DNA of 64,000 nt from Dendrolimus kikuchii (GCA_019925095.2 CM034402.1:5839501-5903500), one strand, 5' to 3'. Numbered from the stretch's first letter, positions 11,150-23,297 are shown. Numbers and translations: made by a program. The notes: generated by a model from the sequence alone, not told the origin.

Positions 11150-11330
11150 ACAATTCTGAACATGCCGTGTCTGTCTACTGGATCACTTTCGATGCGGTTT
11201 TCGCAAATCGACAGCTAATTCTTAGACTTAAACTCAGCGCTACTTTTTATCCTGGGAATCCTGCGGGAATTTTTTTGGGAATGATTTAAAACAGTCAGAT
11301 TAAAAAAAATGTTTGTTGCACACAAACATT
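11150..11330 (-). repeat. Repeat S fragment, copy 1
   Basis: On the minus strand contains the 'gattcccaggat ... gaaagtgatccagtaga' arrangement of the S family (better copies at 21800, 40235, 56385 and 59425). Confidence 0.45.
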
Positions 11331-11557
11331 TTTTCATTCACACATGGCAGAAGTGAAACGTCAGAAAGTAGCCTACGCGAGAATGAGATAAATATAGAGT
11401 ATCAGGAGTATGAGGATAATTATAAGGTTTATTATTTTTATAATATTTTTACCAAGCTCAAAAATTATTTTATATTTTAATGCAAAGTATTACATTTTAT
11501 ACGTACTTATGGCCTCATAAGTAGTTAAGTTTTCGTTCGAGAACAACAGTTTACTAT

Positions 11558-11678
11558 GCTCCCTTAAGAGAGCAGCAGCGAATTTGTATCACCTTTGGTG
11601 TTGCAAATGTCCATAGGCGACGGTAACCGCTTTCCATCAAGTAGGCCGTCTGCTGAAATCCTGCAATAAAAAAAAAAC
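11558..11678 (+). repeat. SINE-like repeat X, copy 4 (3' third)
   Basis: Runs from 'gctcccttaagagagcagc' to the A-rich 'ctgcaataaaaaa'. Confidence 0.7.
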
Positions 11679-12002
11679 ATTACAATTAGTTTCTTGTAAG
11701 TACGTCCAAGGTGTAAGACTATAGCATATTTTGAAAACCCGAAAAATATATAGGTAACTGTGTTTTGAACTTGTGAATTATCTATATGTAATTAAGGATT
11801 ATAATTTTTATTTTATTTTAATTATGATTAAACATTGATTTTGTTGATTATTCAGATAAATTATTTATATTTTTGGAATCGTTATGCAATGTTTAACATT
11901 GAATTTATCGATGATTAAAATCATTGAGATAAAATATTTTTAGCACCATGTTTTATGTTTTTCTTGTTGTGTTTATATTGTATTTAGTATAAAATTATAC
12001 TC
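11679..12002. other. No gene recognised
   Basis: AT-rich intronic DNA between two X copies. Confidence 0.35.
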
Positions 12003-12312
12003 TTTTTTTTATTGCAGGAGTTCAGCAGACAGGCAGACGGCCCACTTTATGGAAAGCGGTTACCATCGCCTATGGACATTTGCAACACGAAAGGTGCTAT
12101 AAATGCACTGCTGCTCTCTTGAGGGAGACTGGAACCTGATCACTAATGCCGGAACACAACTGAAGGTTGTTATGACAACATACTTTAGACCAAGGGTGGT
12201 AGCCATCCAGTCGAGAAAATGCCCTACCACCTAGCTGTGGGTTGTTTTGTCGCCTCTTACGACAGGCCGCCCGGCCGCAGGAAATTGTATTCTTTCTCCG
12301 TTCCTGCACGGA
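12003..12312 (-). repeat. SINE-like repeat X, copy 5 (full)
   Basis: Complete copy; the 70-codon minus-strand frame (12097-12309) is open. Confidence 0.75.
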
Positions 12313-12546
12313 TAAAACTCTATTACGCGCATTAAAACCAGTTACCTTCTGAGAAAATATACTGGTTTATGCATTTTACATTGCTATTCTTTCACATTCA
12401 TTTTTCGCTTTTAGGGTTTTGTAACTATTGAGGCAAAAATAGAAATAGAATCATGAGCATGAAAAGGCTAATCCGTTTAGACAGTTTTTTCAACATTATG
12501 GGCATATTGTATTCATATATCGAGGGCTTCATAACAAATGGGCGTA

Positions 12547-13090
12547 CATACATACATACATACATAACTTTACGCCAGTTCCCTTGCGGGGTAGGCACGA
12601 ACAACAGAGCGCCATTTAGGCCCATTCTTACACACCTCACTTGCTTCTTTGACATTCATAACTCTTGTCATGCACACTCGTCTGTTCTTAAGGCTCCTGA
12701 CATCACCCTCCGCTAGTACACGATCGATTTGATCATGGAAGGTGTGTCGTGGCCTTCCACGACTTCTGCATCCATCCACTTTTGCATTGTATATCTGTTT
12801 AGTCATTCTTTCATCATGCATTCTTTCCACATGCCCGAACCACCGGAGCATTCCTTTCCTTACCTTCACCCCGACACTCTCTTTCAGACCAACTCTCTTT
12901 CTTACTTCGGTATTACGAATGCGGTCCGCGAGCGTCACTCCGCAGATTCTGCGCAGTGCTCGCATCTCAACCGCGTTTACTCTACTTTCATGCTCTTTCT
13001 TCCATACCCAACTCTCGCTTCCATACGTGAGCGTAGGTACCAGCACCGCGTTGTGTATGGCGAGCTGGGCCTTCTGGCTGAGGTATGGGT
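12547..13090 (-). pseudogene. RTE-type LINE 3' fragment, copy 2, with target duplication
   Basis: Encodes on the minus strand about 160 residues (SQKAQLAIHNAVLVPTLTYG ... RWFGHVERMHDER ...), the C-terminal part of an RTE-type reverse transcriptase protein. It ends in the (TATG)n tail at the left. The 13-bp sequence acaaatgggcgta occurs at 12534-12546 and again at 13091-13103, which is the target-site duplication. The insert is therefore a 5'-truncated retrotransposition, not a host gene. Confidence 0.85.
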
Positions 13091-13330
13091 ACAAATGGGC
13101 GTATACGCAAAAATGCATTTTTTTTGTTGTCTACTAAAATCTATGCATGTTACAATTTAGAAAGTCTTACCAGTATGCAAGTGTACCTATATAGACGGCT
13201 ATTCCAAATTTCAGCATTATGCAATCAACTAGTTTTGTTTTATTCACAATTTTGTCCCTTGTGTAAAACTGCACTTTTGTCTGGATGCCCATTTGTTATG
13301 AAGCCTCCGATATATATTTCTTCTATTCGT

Positions 13331-13955
13331 GTATATCCATCTTAAGACCCACTTAAATACACACAAAACATTTCATAAAGATCTTGGAACCCGATTCCAG
13401 CGCCATCTACCGTCCTAAGCCGTTGAACCGAGTTTACAGTATTTTTTTCTCTATGTTCGTATAGGTCCCGGGATGATTTAGAGTCACAATTGGATCCGGT
13501 AGATGGCGTTAGAATCGGGTTCAAAGATTTTGATGAAATGTTATCTGTTTATTTGAGTGGGTCTTAAGATGGTTTAGATTCACAATCGGATCCGGTAGAT
13601 GGCGCTGGAATCAGGATCAATGATTTTCATCAAATGTTTTGTTTGTATTTGAATAGGCTCAAAGATTAATTAGATTCACAATAACATCGATAAATGGCGC
13701 TGGAATCGGGTTCAATGATTTTGATGAAATGCATTGTTTGTATTTGATTGGGTCTTAAGATTGTTTAGATTCACAATCAGATCCGGTAGATGGCGCTGGA
13801 ATCGGGTTCAAAGACCGATGAAATGTTAAGTATTTATTTGAGTGGGGTCTTAGGATGGTTTAGATTCACAATTGGATCCGGTAGATGGCGTTGGAATTGG
13901 GTTCTAGATTTTCTTTGTTTCAGAGCAGGACAACGTCTGCCGGGCCCGCAAGTTA
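13331..13955 (-). repeat. Repeat Q copy 1 with internal ~96-bp tandem units
   Basis: Five units of about 96 bp carrying 'ggatccggtagatggcg' or variants occupy 13470-13925. One inverted unit lies at 13340-13440. The right end, 'gacaacgtctgccgggcccgc', is the inverse of the 'actagctgtcccggcagacg' start of this family. Confidence 0.65.
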
Positions 13956-14189
13956 TTTCTATAAATCCTTGTCTAGGGTTGCTAGGAAGGGTTCGCTTTT
14001 TATTACCGAACAGGCTCATCTATGTTCTTTGTCCTTTGTTTCTTATATGCTTTAGTATACAAGAATTATTTATATAACTGTCAGATGTCTGCATGTTCTG
14101 AATGAGGAAACTTATGTAAACAATAATTTACAATCCAAACATAGTTTTGTTTGCTTTTAAAGTTAGTACTCAGTTTATATTCTCTACTA

Positions 14190-14395
14190 GCTGCGTCCCG
14201 TGGTTTCGCCCGCGTGTTCACACACTTCACACTATTCACACTATATCTTTATAAATTATATCCTGTGTGTTATTCCTTTGTGTAAGCTATATTATTGTAG
14301 TTTCATCAAAATCCATTCAGTAGTTTTTGCGTGAAAGAGTAACAAACACACATATATTCATACAAACTTTCGCGTTTATAAGTAGGATAGGATTT
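14190..14395 (+). repeat. Dispersed repeat of the S type
   Basis: Starts 'actagctgcgtcccgtggtt' and ends 'tttcgcgtttataagtagg', with 'aaaatccattcagtagtttt' inside. This pattern is common to several non-autonomous repeats in the window. Confidence 0.5.
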
Positions 14396-14663
14396 ACATT
14401 AGTACATCTATATAAATATATATTTTTTTACAGTCAGGAAATAGTAAAAAAATAACAACAAAAAAAATCGCGCGGATGCCCGACCAACGAGACTACGGTT
14501 AAATGAACCCCGCCAATTCGCTTTGAAGACGTGTGTCGGTCTATACCGTCCGGTTTCCTAAATACGTGTAAAAAAGGTGTCTGGATCTATTAAGATTTTA
14601 ATTTTGTATTGTGTATGGAAGGTTTTGTAATATGGATTATTATTAATGCTTGAATTGCTGTTA

Positions 14664-14976
14664 TTTTTTTTTTATTGCAGGAGTTCAGCAGACAGGCAGA
14701 CGGCCCACTGGATGGAAAGCGGTTACCATCGCCTATGGACATTTGTAACACCAAAGGTGCTACAAATGCGCTGCTGCTCTCTTAAGTGAGTCTGGAACCT
14801 GGTCACTAATGCCGGAACACAACTCAAAGTTGTTATGGCGGCATGCTCTAGACCAGGGGTGGTAGCCATCCAGTCGGGCAAATGCCCTACCACCTGGCTG
14901 TGGGTTGTTGAGTCGCCTCTTACGACAGGCCGCCCGGACGCAGGAAATTGTATTCTTTCTCCGTTCCTGCACGGAT
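14664..14976 (-). repeat. SINE-like repeat X, copy 6 (full)
   Basis: Complete, with the 70-codon frame open at 14760-14972. Confidence 0.75.
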
Positions 14977-15228
14977 AAAAGAATTTTTTTTTACATAGTG
15001 ATCTAACTTAAATATTTAATATACCTTAGATTTATTAATGTTTAGCTCAATGATAAGCCTGCAAACTCGAATTGGTTTAATAACGTTATTTAGGTACAGA
15101 AAATAGAATAACATATAGATTTTTTTTTTAATTAACAAATTGATTAAACTAAAATATAAACGAATACAATAAATAAAAATTAATGGAATATATAATAATC
15201 CCTTAACACTATGATATAATTAAAATAC
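14977..15228. other. No gene recognised
   Basis: AT-rich spacer between two X copies. Confidence 0.3.
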
Positions 15229-15525
15229 TTTTTTATTTATTGCTGAAGCACAGCAGACAGGCTGACGGCCAAACTGTGATGGAAAGTGGTTACCGTCGCC
15301 TATGGACATTAGCAATACCAAAGGTGCTGTCAATGTGCGGCCGGCCTTGAAGAAGCAACTAGAACCTGGCCACTCATGCCGGAATACAATTTAAGTAGTT
15401 ATGGCGGCATATCCTAGAGCGGGGTTGGTAGCCATCCAGTCGGGCAAATGCCTTACCACCTGGCTGTGGGTTGTTATGTCGCCTCTTACGGCAGGCAGCC
15501 CGGCCGCAGAAATTAGTATTTTTTT
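15229..15525 (-). repeat. SINE-like repeat X, copy 7 (diverged)
   Basis: Many substitutions and small gaps relative to the other copies, so an older insertion. Confidence 0.65.
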
Positions 15526-15574
15526 ATTGTCTTTTTTGTGCACCACCTATATCGCCTGATTCAATTCTCTTTCA

Positions 15575-15715
15575 TTTAGGTTGCCTGGAAGAGATAGCTT
15601 TGAGCGATAAGGCCGCCTATTGTATTGCCTATAAAATATTGTAAATATGGTCTGTTTTTGTAATTGTATATTTTGGTGTGCAATAAAGTGTTACCTCTCT
15701 CTCTCTTTCGTTTTT
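15575..15715 (+). repeat. LINE 3'-end fragment with CT tail
   Basis: Reads 'ttgcctggaagagatagc' ... 'gtgcaataaagtgttacc' followed by (CT)n. It matches base by base the 3' part of the LINE relic at 55255-55940. Confidence 0.6.
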
Positions 15716-15757
15716 TGCACGGAGACTTACTGAGCACAAGTCATCGTCTACTATGTA

Positions 15758-15890
15758 TTAGTTGCTCAGAAGACTGGCAACGTTACGTCGCTGGATTGCC
15801 ATTCTGATCCGTTGTCCGAAGTAGGCACCAACTTGTAGAGGCTCAGGACCACAGAATCCAAGCGTTTCAATAACAAACGAGACAAATAAC
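15758..15890 (-). pseudogene. Nuclease-like retroelement C-terminus, relic 1
   Basis: Minus-strand translation reads SFVIETLGFCGPEPLQVGAY and then FGQRIRMAIQRRNVASLLSN before a stop. This matches the larger relics at 16411 and 28087 but lacks the middle part. It is a deleted copy. Confidence 0.6.
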
Positions 15891-16410
15891 TCTCACTGAG
15901 TTCTGAGTTGAGCTGATTCAGATGTTTCCGCTGCCGGGAAGGCTGGTCTAAGGGTATTTAGTAACGGGTATGCGGCCAACGTGTTTACGCAAGTCGTATC
16001 CCTTACTAGAGGCTTGCCGCAACGACAATTTTTATTTTATTTATTTCCTTTACACAAAAAATAAGAGTAAAGAAAAACTTAACTATAGGTAGAAAAGCAG
16101 GGAGCCTACACTAAGAAAAATGTATGTTAGGAAAAGTTCCATTCTCTTCAAATTCCAAGTCATTCAAAGTCTTGCCCTTGATCTTTAATGGTTTAGTGAC
16201 CATCTCTAATTTAAAATTATTTGTCATGTATTTGCAATGCATAGTTGCAACAATGCATAGATTGTCGTCACTCTTATTTAGTACCAGAGTTTTCCCCGCG
16301 GCTATGCCGCGTGAAAAAACCTGGGCAGTAGCCTTTATGTTAAGTACATAAAAAAATAATTAGGTGTTTTATTTAAATTATTTTTGTTATTTAATATACA
16401 GTACAAGCGA
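15891..16410. other. No gene recognised
   Basis: Intronic DNA. A short block near 16280-16325 (ttttccccgcggctatgccgcg) resembles the start of the S-type repeat at 43655. Confidence 0.35.
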
Positions 16411-16824
16411 TTATAGACTGTGTAACAAATCACTGCCAGATGGGAGCGTGCCCAGAAGACTGGCTGCATTGCCGCGCTGTATGGCGATGCTTATTTGTTG
16501 GGCGAAATATGAGCCAGCCTTCTGATCACGGGTGGCATCAAAGAGTTTCTTGCAAATCTCTTTGAAGAAACTCTTTGCCGACGGACTCCACGGACCTAAT
16601 GTTTCAATTCCAAAGGGCACAAATATGTAACCTCTTCCTAAGGTTCCATATTTGCGCCGTTTGAGAGCTTCAGCTTTTGAAGCAGCGTTGCCAGCCTCTA
16701 ACTCAGTCATTGGAAGATGTGACGGGGCTAGAGTGTCTACACATGTCGCGTCCCAAAGAAGCGGCCGTCCCATCTTCCAAACTATATTTATATTTACAGG
16801 TGTTTTATATACATAACCCTTCAA
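16411..16824 (-). pseudogene. Nuclease-like retroelement C-terminus, relic 2
   Basis: An open frame of 137 codons. The recognisable part is GRPLLWDATCVDTLAPSHLP, then EALKRRKYGTLGRGYIFVPF, GIETLGPWSP and IAIQRGNAASLLGTLPSG. I recall this module at the C-terminus of some retroelement reverse transcriptase proteins. The WDAT...ALKRRKY spacing looks like a PD-(D/E)XK nuclease core, which is inference. No upstream reverse transcriptase is present, so this is a 5'-truncated fragment. I cannot name the clade. Confidence 0.6.
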
Positions 16825-16894
16825 TATTTTCGTTTCTTGTTCAATTTATTACAATTACAAAGAAAACAGACTCTTATATAAATTAGCTCCGTTT

Positions 16895-17035
16895 CGAATT
16901 TCATTTAAATCCGTTCAGTAGTTTTTACGTGATACTCTAACAGACAAACAGCCAGACAGACAGACAGAAAGACAGTCAGACAGATAGACAAACCGACAAA
17001 AATTCTAAAATTGCATTTTCAGAATCTCCTGGTTC
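16895..17035 (+). repeat. S-type repeat 3' fragment with CAGA-rich tail
   Basis: Carries 'aaatccgttcagtagttttt' and then a cagacaga-rich stretch, the usual 3' arrangement of these non-autonomous repeats. Confidence 0.5.
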
Positions 17036-17882
17036 TGTGATTTTTTTCACACTTTTAAACGCAATGTGCAAATTCGAACCATTTACAGAATTATTACAGT
17101 ATAGATAGAACATGGATAGATAGATTATAGAATAGAAGATAGATAAATGATGATCTAACAGGGTAACGTGGCCAGCCTCGTAAGAAGAAAGCTGATAATG
17201 TTGTCAGCTTTCTTTCTAGATCGTAAAACATCCTACACGTGTAGAAGAAAATTGCCATTGCCATTCTCGAAGGATTAAGATGTGAATAACCTACTACTCT
17301 TATTAGAGTGTTTATAATTTTTGTCAAAGAGTTATAAACAACTGTATTCATTCAAAAACATGTACAAACTTGTATTCTGTAAATATTGTAACGGTCGAAA
17401 TGTTGAACATAATATTAATTTATTCAGAAAAATATAGATTAAGAATTAAAAGTTGCAATCCAATATGTTTAATTTCTATTTCAAATCAAATAAAATGAGT
17501 TAAGAAAATAAATGATTGTGTTTTAAGAAAGTCAGAGATATTACAGAATAAAAACAAACAGACAATGCATGTAAAAAAATTAAAAAAAAACTGGAAAAAT
17601 ATCTACAAATATCTACAATGAGAGCGGTGATTTTAATCATAAATTCCAATCGCCCTTGTTTTCACATTTTTGACATTTCGTAATACTTTTGTGCCTTCTG
17701 TACTTATGAATCATTTTCTTTATGTTTGTACTCACACGTGAGTCATTTTAGTACTTTTATTAAGATTTTATACTAGCTAATATAATTTCATAAGAACTGT
17801 AATAATACGATAAATCAGGCATGTAATTTGGAATAAGGATATATAATTTCTTGAAAATTTGTTAGAAACTCGTGTTTAGTTT
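17036..17882. other. No gene recognised
   Basis: AT-rich intronic DNA. The interval 17140-17350 has some open frame on the minus strand without recognisable features. Confidence 0.35.
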
Positions 17883-17978
17883 GTTGGTGCCTATTTCGTA
17901 AAGAGAATCTGCAATGCCGTCCAGAGTGGCAATGCAGCAAGCTTTCTGGGCATGCTTCCCTATGGCAGTGACAAGCTA
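17883..17978 (+). pseudogene. Nuclease-like retroelement C-terminus, relic 3
   Basis: Plus-strand translation reads VGAYFVKRICNAVQSGNAAS and FLGMLPYGSDK, which matches the end of relic 2 (GSYFAQQISIAIQRGNAASL). It is short and has no start codon, but the match is residue by residue. Confidence 0.6.
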
Positions 17979-18220
17979 CATTTACCATCTTAGTTTATTA
18001 CTGTTTTTGTAGGACATTAATTGTTTTTTGTACTTATAAATATATAAAATATAATTTCATATTGATTAGGCACCTAATTGTTTTTGACGTCGTTCGATTA
18101 ATGAAATTATTTCAACAACTTCTAACCTCTTATATTTTATATGTTTCTGACCATTCATACACCTAACTATTGGTAGTATATATAGTTTAGATACTTGTAT
18201 GGAGTTTATTTATCTTAAAT
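17979..18220. other. No gene recognised
   Basis: AT-rich. 18140-18220 has weak similarity to one arm of the hairpin MITE family seen at 6195 and 49170. Confidence 0.3.
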
Positions 18221-18232
18221 TTCAATAAGATA

Positions 18233-18440
18233 CATACATACATAGATACATAACTTCACGCCAAGTCCCTTGCGGAGTAGGCACGAACAACAGAGCGCCA
18301 TTTAGGCTTATTCTTACACACCTCACTTGCTTCTTTGACATTCAAAACTCTTGTCATGCACGCTCGTCTGTTCTTAAGGCTCCTGACATCACCAACTGCT
18401 AGTACACGATCAATTTGATCATGGAAGGTGTCTCGTTGCC
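18233..18440 (-). pseudogene. RTE-type LINE 3' fragment, copy 3, with target duplication
   Basis: Short 3' fragment with the CATA-rich tail at the left. The 12-bp ttcaataagata occurs at 18221-18232 and 18441-18452, marking the insertion. Confidence 0.8.
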
Positions 18441-18479
18441 TTCAATAAGATAAAGCTAAATAAAATAAATAAGGCTAAA

Positions 18480-18622
18480 TAAAACTTTAACAATACTCGT
18501 TGGATACCTGACATCTTTGTCTTCCGTGATCACGGTAACTGAAAAGTGGCCGAAACGTCGGAATGACAAAAATCAAATAAATTACCGCGCTTAAAACCGT
18601 TAAAACGTAGTTTTATTCAGAT
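18480..18622 (+). repeat. Repeat P, copy 1 (3' part)
   Basis: Contains 'gccgaaacgtcgg' and ends 'aaaccgttaaaacgtagttt'. The 5' module found in copy 2 is missing. Confidence 0.6.
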
Positions 18623-19551
18623 AAATAAATCTGGCATTAATGATTAAATTAATATAATTCATGAGGATTGATGATTGCAGTAAAAAACTAGACCAGATGT
18701 ATCGTTTTAGAAACTATTGACACAATAAAGTGACTTAAATTTTAAAAATATAATTTAATTTACAATTCACTTTGATTGAAATGAAATGAAAATCTTTATT
18801 TGTATGAAATATAGATACAAAGCTTTGGTGAGAACATATTTTGCCATTTTTTAGTATATTTTTTTTCTTAAAAACTAATATGGTTAATTATCATTTATTT
18901 TTTTATTTAATAGTAGTCTATTATAATATTATAGAAGATTACAATTTTTTCACAATTTTGTAACCTTTATGTCAAAGTTTAATACAGTTATATACTTGAT
19001 GAATGTCAACTTTATTAATAATAATTTATTGTCGAATAATATTTTAAAATCATGAGTGCGTGCAAGTTATAACCAATAATAATAATAAAATAAATAAATG
19101 TCATTTAATGTAACTAAATAGATTCAGCCATGAGAATAATTTTCTTCAAACACTAAGTGTTTGAGAGGTAATTTTCTCTTGTTGATGCAGGTATTATTAC
19201 TGGTATATTTTTGTGTCTTAATGCAGTCCTACCTACGCATAGGAATTATTAGTCTACTTGGGTCTCTGTTCTTGATTTTCTAATATATTTGGTCTGTATA
19301 CGCTGAAAAATATTCTGAATGTTCTTTTATAAATATACCGATTTGTAATATATATAAACCAGCTAGATTAATTTTTTTTTGTCTAAACAGTGGTCTGCAA
19401 GAAGTAATTGCACTTATTATTTGGATTGTAATATAATATAAAATGTAATAAAAATATATAATAAGTCTCTATGTTTTGGCCGTCCCATGGCCCCACGCAA
19501 GCCTTTCAAAAAACGGGGCAATTTTTAGGGCCCGTGGTCTTCAACTATATA
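18623..19551. other. No gene; one LINE tail
   Basis: Mostly AT-rich. At 18770-18830 a (TTTCA)n-type tail with an adjacent 'atctttatttgtatg' marks a LINE 3' end on the minus strand, similar to 24845-24865. Confidence 0.4.
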
Positions 19552-21018
19552 CAGTGGTGGTCATATAATTAAGAATACTTATTTAAAGGCAATATTTTTT
19601 CAAACAAAACAAGTATAACTAATTGCATGTATTTTTTTTTTGTATTTCTCTCGGTATCGCAAAACTTTTCCACATTAGCGGTACATTCGTCGATACACAC
19701 GATTGGCTTAGAAATAAATAGATAATCTTTTATACTTTAGATATGAACCTAGTATTACTCCTTATTGGTTAGTCACATAATTAAGGACGCTTAAAAGTTA
19801 ATTTTTTTATTTAAATTTAAATAGAAATCACTCCGTGGCTTTGTGGTTGTAGGTCACTATTCGTATAATTTTGGAGCCATTTAGTGCTGTAAAAGTCTTA
19901 AATGGTGATTGCTTCATATGAAAACGATGGGGAACAGTGATAGTTATGAAAATTCTACAAGGGAAGTAATAGTAAAACTTCGCGAGGAGAATTGGTCGTG
20001 TAAAAAGTTAGCCGACCATCTGCTATGCTCTAAAGCGATGGTTTTCCGCGCTGAAGCATCTTGCCACGTATCTAACTACTTTAAATGTTCCGCGTGTACC
20101 TAAACAGAGGAAGTCATCTCATTGAGATATTCAAAATATATTTCGTTTGGCAAAACAAAATCCTTTTAAAGGGTCTAATGAGCTGAGAAAAGAATAGTTT
20201 GGTAGAAGAAAGATTGCACAGAAGGATAGCAAGGAAGGTGCTTATGTTGAAACGGTGCCATAGACAAGCCCGGCTTGCATTTGCAAGAAGGCATGAAAAC
20301 TAGACAGTTAGACAACGTAAAAATGTTCTTTTTTTTGACGAGACAAAAATAAACAAGGTACGTTCTGATGGAAAACGATATGTACGACGCCTTTCGAATA
20401 AAGCACTCGACCCTAAGTACATAAATGTGACACTAAAGCATGGTGGGGAAATGTGAAAATTTGGGGGTGCTTTTCTGGATATAGTGTTGGACCTGTTAAG
20501 CTGATACAAGGAAACATGGATCAATTCCAATACAAAACTATACTGGAAGAAACAATGTTACCTTATACTGAAGATGTGCTTCCTGTTATTTGGACATACC
20601 AGCACGACAATGATCCAAAGCATCTGCACGTACCGTTAGGGAATTTCTGACATCACAATCAGTCTTAGATTGGTCAGCTAACAGACCAGATCTAAACCTA
20701 ATCGAGCATCTTTGGTGCGAAGTCAACAAAAAGGTTTCAAATCGACAGTTTGGCAATTTAAGAGAGCTGTACGACATTTTCTCAGAAGAATGGAACTTTA
20801 TCTCTCTCTTGCGGAATGTCAAAAATTGATAGCGTCAATGCCTTGCCTGTGTAAAGCAGTGATTAAAAGCCGTGGACGTGCTACTAACTATTAATTTTAG
20901 TATCTATTAAATTGCTTTTATTTCTCTGCGCATTTCACATGAATGGTTTTTATATAATCTAAGTTTCATATAAAACAACACTCGAGCAGTTTAACAAATC
21001 AATCTTAATTATTTATAT
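19552..21018 (+). mobile_element. Tc1-type DNA transposon relic
   Basis: Left terminus CAGTGGTGGTCATATAATTAAG next to TA. A decayed inverse of it (tcttaattatttatatttgca) lies at about 20998-21018, just before the X copy at 21022. The interior holds a broken transposase gene listed separately. A second terminal-like block (ggttagtcacataattaagga) lies at 19766-19790. Confidence 0.65.
19918..20830 (+). pseudogene. Tc1-type transposase, broken
   Basis: The N-terminal part encodes a helix-turn-helix-like segment (TREVIVKLREENWSCKKLAD). After frame breaks, the catalytic part reads KIWGCFSGYSVGPVKLIQGN, then QHDNDPKH, and in another frame LDWSANRPDLNPIEHLWCEV. These are the second Asp (the D of DNDPKH) and the DLNPIEHLW glutamate of Tc1/mariner DD34E enzymes. 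Several frameshifts and stops make it non-functional. Confidence 0.7.
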
Positions 21019-21021
21019 TTG

Positions 21022-21180
21022 CATGAGTTCAGCAGACAGGCAGACGCACACTTGAAGGAAAGCAGTTACCATCGCCTATGGACTTTTGCAACACCAAAGG
21101 TGCTACAAATGCGCTGCTGCTCTCTTAAGGGAGACTGGAACGTGGTCATTAATGCCGGAACACAAATCAAGGTTGTTGTT
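21022..21180 (-). repeat. SINE-like repeat X, copy 8 (partial)
   Basis: Covers the 'gagttcagcagacagg' to 'cacaaatcaaggttgtt' half and ends abruptly. Confidence 0.65.
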
Positions 21181-21406
21181 ATTATTTGTCCAGCTTCATT
21201 GCTATTTGAATTTGTTACTATAGACAATACATGTTTGTAAAAATAAAAAAAATAGTTAGCGATTTTATTCTATATGCCTAATCCCGTTTGCTCTATTTAT
21301 GTGGCTATTTCAAACATAACTAGTTACTTCTAAGAAGCAATACAAGGCATGATTTAGATAAAAAATATCTGGATCTTCAAATCGTTCTTAATTATATTAC
21401 CGTAAC

Positions 21407-21800
21407 TGTATTATAGAAAATAAGGTTGCAATATTAATAATTTATAGAGCGGTCTAAAACTAGTTTTTATTTGTGTTAATTTTATTTATATACTAGAATA
21501 TGCCCGCGTGTATTATAGAAAATGAGGTTGCAATATTAATAATTTATAGAGCGGTCTAAAACTAATTTTTATTTGTGTTAATTTTATTTGTATACTAGAA
21601 TATGCCCGAGTGTATTATAGAAAATAAGGTTGCAATATTAATAATTTATAGAGCGGTCTACAACTAATTTTTATTTGTGTTAATTTTATTTGTATACTAG
21701 AATATACCCGCGTGTATTATAGAAAATAAGGTTGCAATGTTAATAATTTATAGAGCGGTCTAAAACTATTTTTTTTTCTTGTGTGAATTTTAATTGTATA
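21407..21800 (+). repeat. 102-bp tandem repeat, four units
   Basis: TGTATTATAGAAAA recurs at 21407, 21509, 21611 and 21713, exactly 102 bp apart. Each unit includes 'tatagagcggtct' and 'atactagaatatgcccg'. The last unit runs directly into the S repeat copy at 21800. Confidence 0.85.
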
Positions 21801-22130
21801 CTAGTATATCGCGACTTCGTGCATCCTTGACTTGAAATTCCCGAGGGATTCCCAGGACACAAAGTACAACAGCATTTAAAAAAAACATTGTAAGTTATCG
21901 TTTTAGTGAAAACTGTGTCGGAATAAGCTCATTTTTATGAACGACTACAAACCGCTCCCGGGAAAATTCCCGTGGGATTCCCGGGGAAAAAAGTAGCGCA
22001 GATTTTAAGTCTAATAATTTGCTGTCGATCAGCGAATATCGTCTCGAAATCGGTCCAGTAGTTTTTACGTGAATCCCGAACAAACACAAATCTCATAAAA
22101 ATGCATCGTGTTCTCCATCGTTTATATAAT
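21801..22130 (+). repeat. Repeat S, copy 2
   Basis: Reads 'cttgacttgaaattcccgag ... gaaatcggtccagtagtttt ... cccgaacaaacac'. The 102-bp array sits at its 5' end. Confidence 0.55.
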
Positions 22131-22586
22131 ATATTCCAGTTGTTTTTTTTAATAGCTTCAATGTGTGTGTATTTTATAATATTATAGATAAATAGTTTAT
22201 TTTAAGGTTATAACTGTTAAAATGTCTATATTAACTTATATTTATTAATATTATTTATTAAATTAAGATTTATATCTTTGGTGGTAAAATATTGCAGTCC
22301 TTTGGAAATAAACTTTAAGAAGAAGGAAGAAATTAAGGATACTTAAGATCAAGAAAAACAAAGAAATCAAATAAATATTATTTATTGCGAAATAATATTT
22401 AAAGATTTGTAATTTTCAGTCTTTCGCCTATTCGAAGTTTAGTAAGACCCATGTAAAAGCGCTATGGTGGCTCGTAGTTAAGAAAGAGCTGCTGAAGGTG
22501 AAGATATGTTAAACACATTTATTACTATTTTATGATTTAGATATATTGAACATTATTATTATTTTATGATGTATATTATTTTAAGT
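22131..22586. other. No gene recognised
   Basis: AT-rich intronic DNA. Confidence 0.3.
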
Positions 22587-22805
22587 CTTTTTTTTTTATT
22601 GCAGGAGTTCAGCAGACAGGCAGACGGCCCAATTGATGGAAAGCGGTTACCATCGCCTATAGACATTTGCAACAACAAAGGTGCTACAAATGCGCTGCTG
22701 CTCTCTTAAGGGAGACTGGAACCTAGTCACTAATGCCGAAACACAATTCAGGGTTGTTATGGTGACATACTTTAGACCAGGGGTGGTAGCCATCCAGTCG
22801 GGCGA
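22587..22805 (-). repeat. SINE-like repeat X, copy 9 (partial)
   Basis: Has the tail side intact but stops at 'gccatccagtcgggc', so the 5' third (minus orientation) is missing. Confidence 0.7.
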
Positions 22806-22877
22806 TATAGTTAGTCTATAGTTTAATTTAACTTTATTCTTGTATATGAGGATTAGAATGGTGCAAATTCTTTGGAA

Positions 22878-23131
22878 CATATCGAGCCTTTACCGCCATT
22901 TGTACCTAAGTATATTTTTGTTGCAAAAGTTATTTTAAATTATTTTTTATATATATTTATACTTTAACTATGTTTTGTTTTAAGACTTTCAGTTTTCTAT
23001 TCAGTATGGTCTAATGTAACTAAAATTGAAAGGCTTAACACAAAATAATAGTTTAAAATTCCTTTTGCAATAAAAAATATATTTAGGCCCAAATGTCGCT
23101 TACGATAAAATGACGGTAAAGGCTCGATATG
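22878..23131. mobile_element. 254-bp MITE
   Basis: Left end CATATCGAGCCTTTACCG is exactly inverted at the right end, and the similarity continues inward for about 80 bp with small gaps. No target duplication was evident. Confidence 0.65.
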
Positions 23132-23297
23132 GCTTAAGAAGTATATTACAATATTTCTTAGTTACTGATTTACGTATGTTAGCATTACGTGCAAAAAGTA
23201 ACAATTAGTCATATATTAGATACGGTCAGTTTAGAAATAAAATTTCTTACATAATTGAACGAGATTAACATTTCCTAAAAATATTAATAGGTATTTT

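Noticed and set aside
12729..13160. Plus-strand open frames of 131-143 codons here and at 39561-40008
   Set aside because: Antisense of the RTE C-terminal coding region; the minus-strand frame is the one with known motifs.
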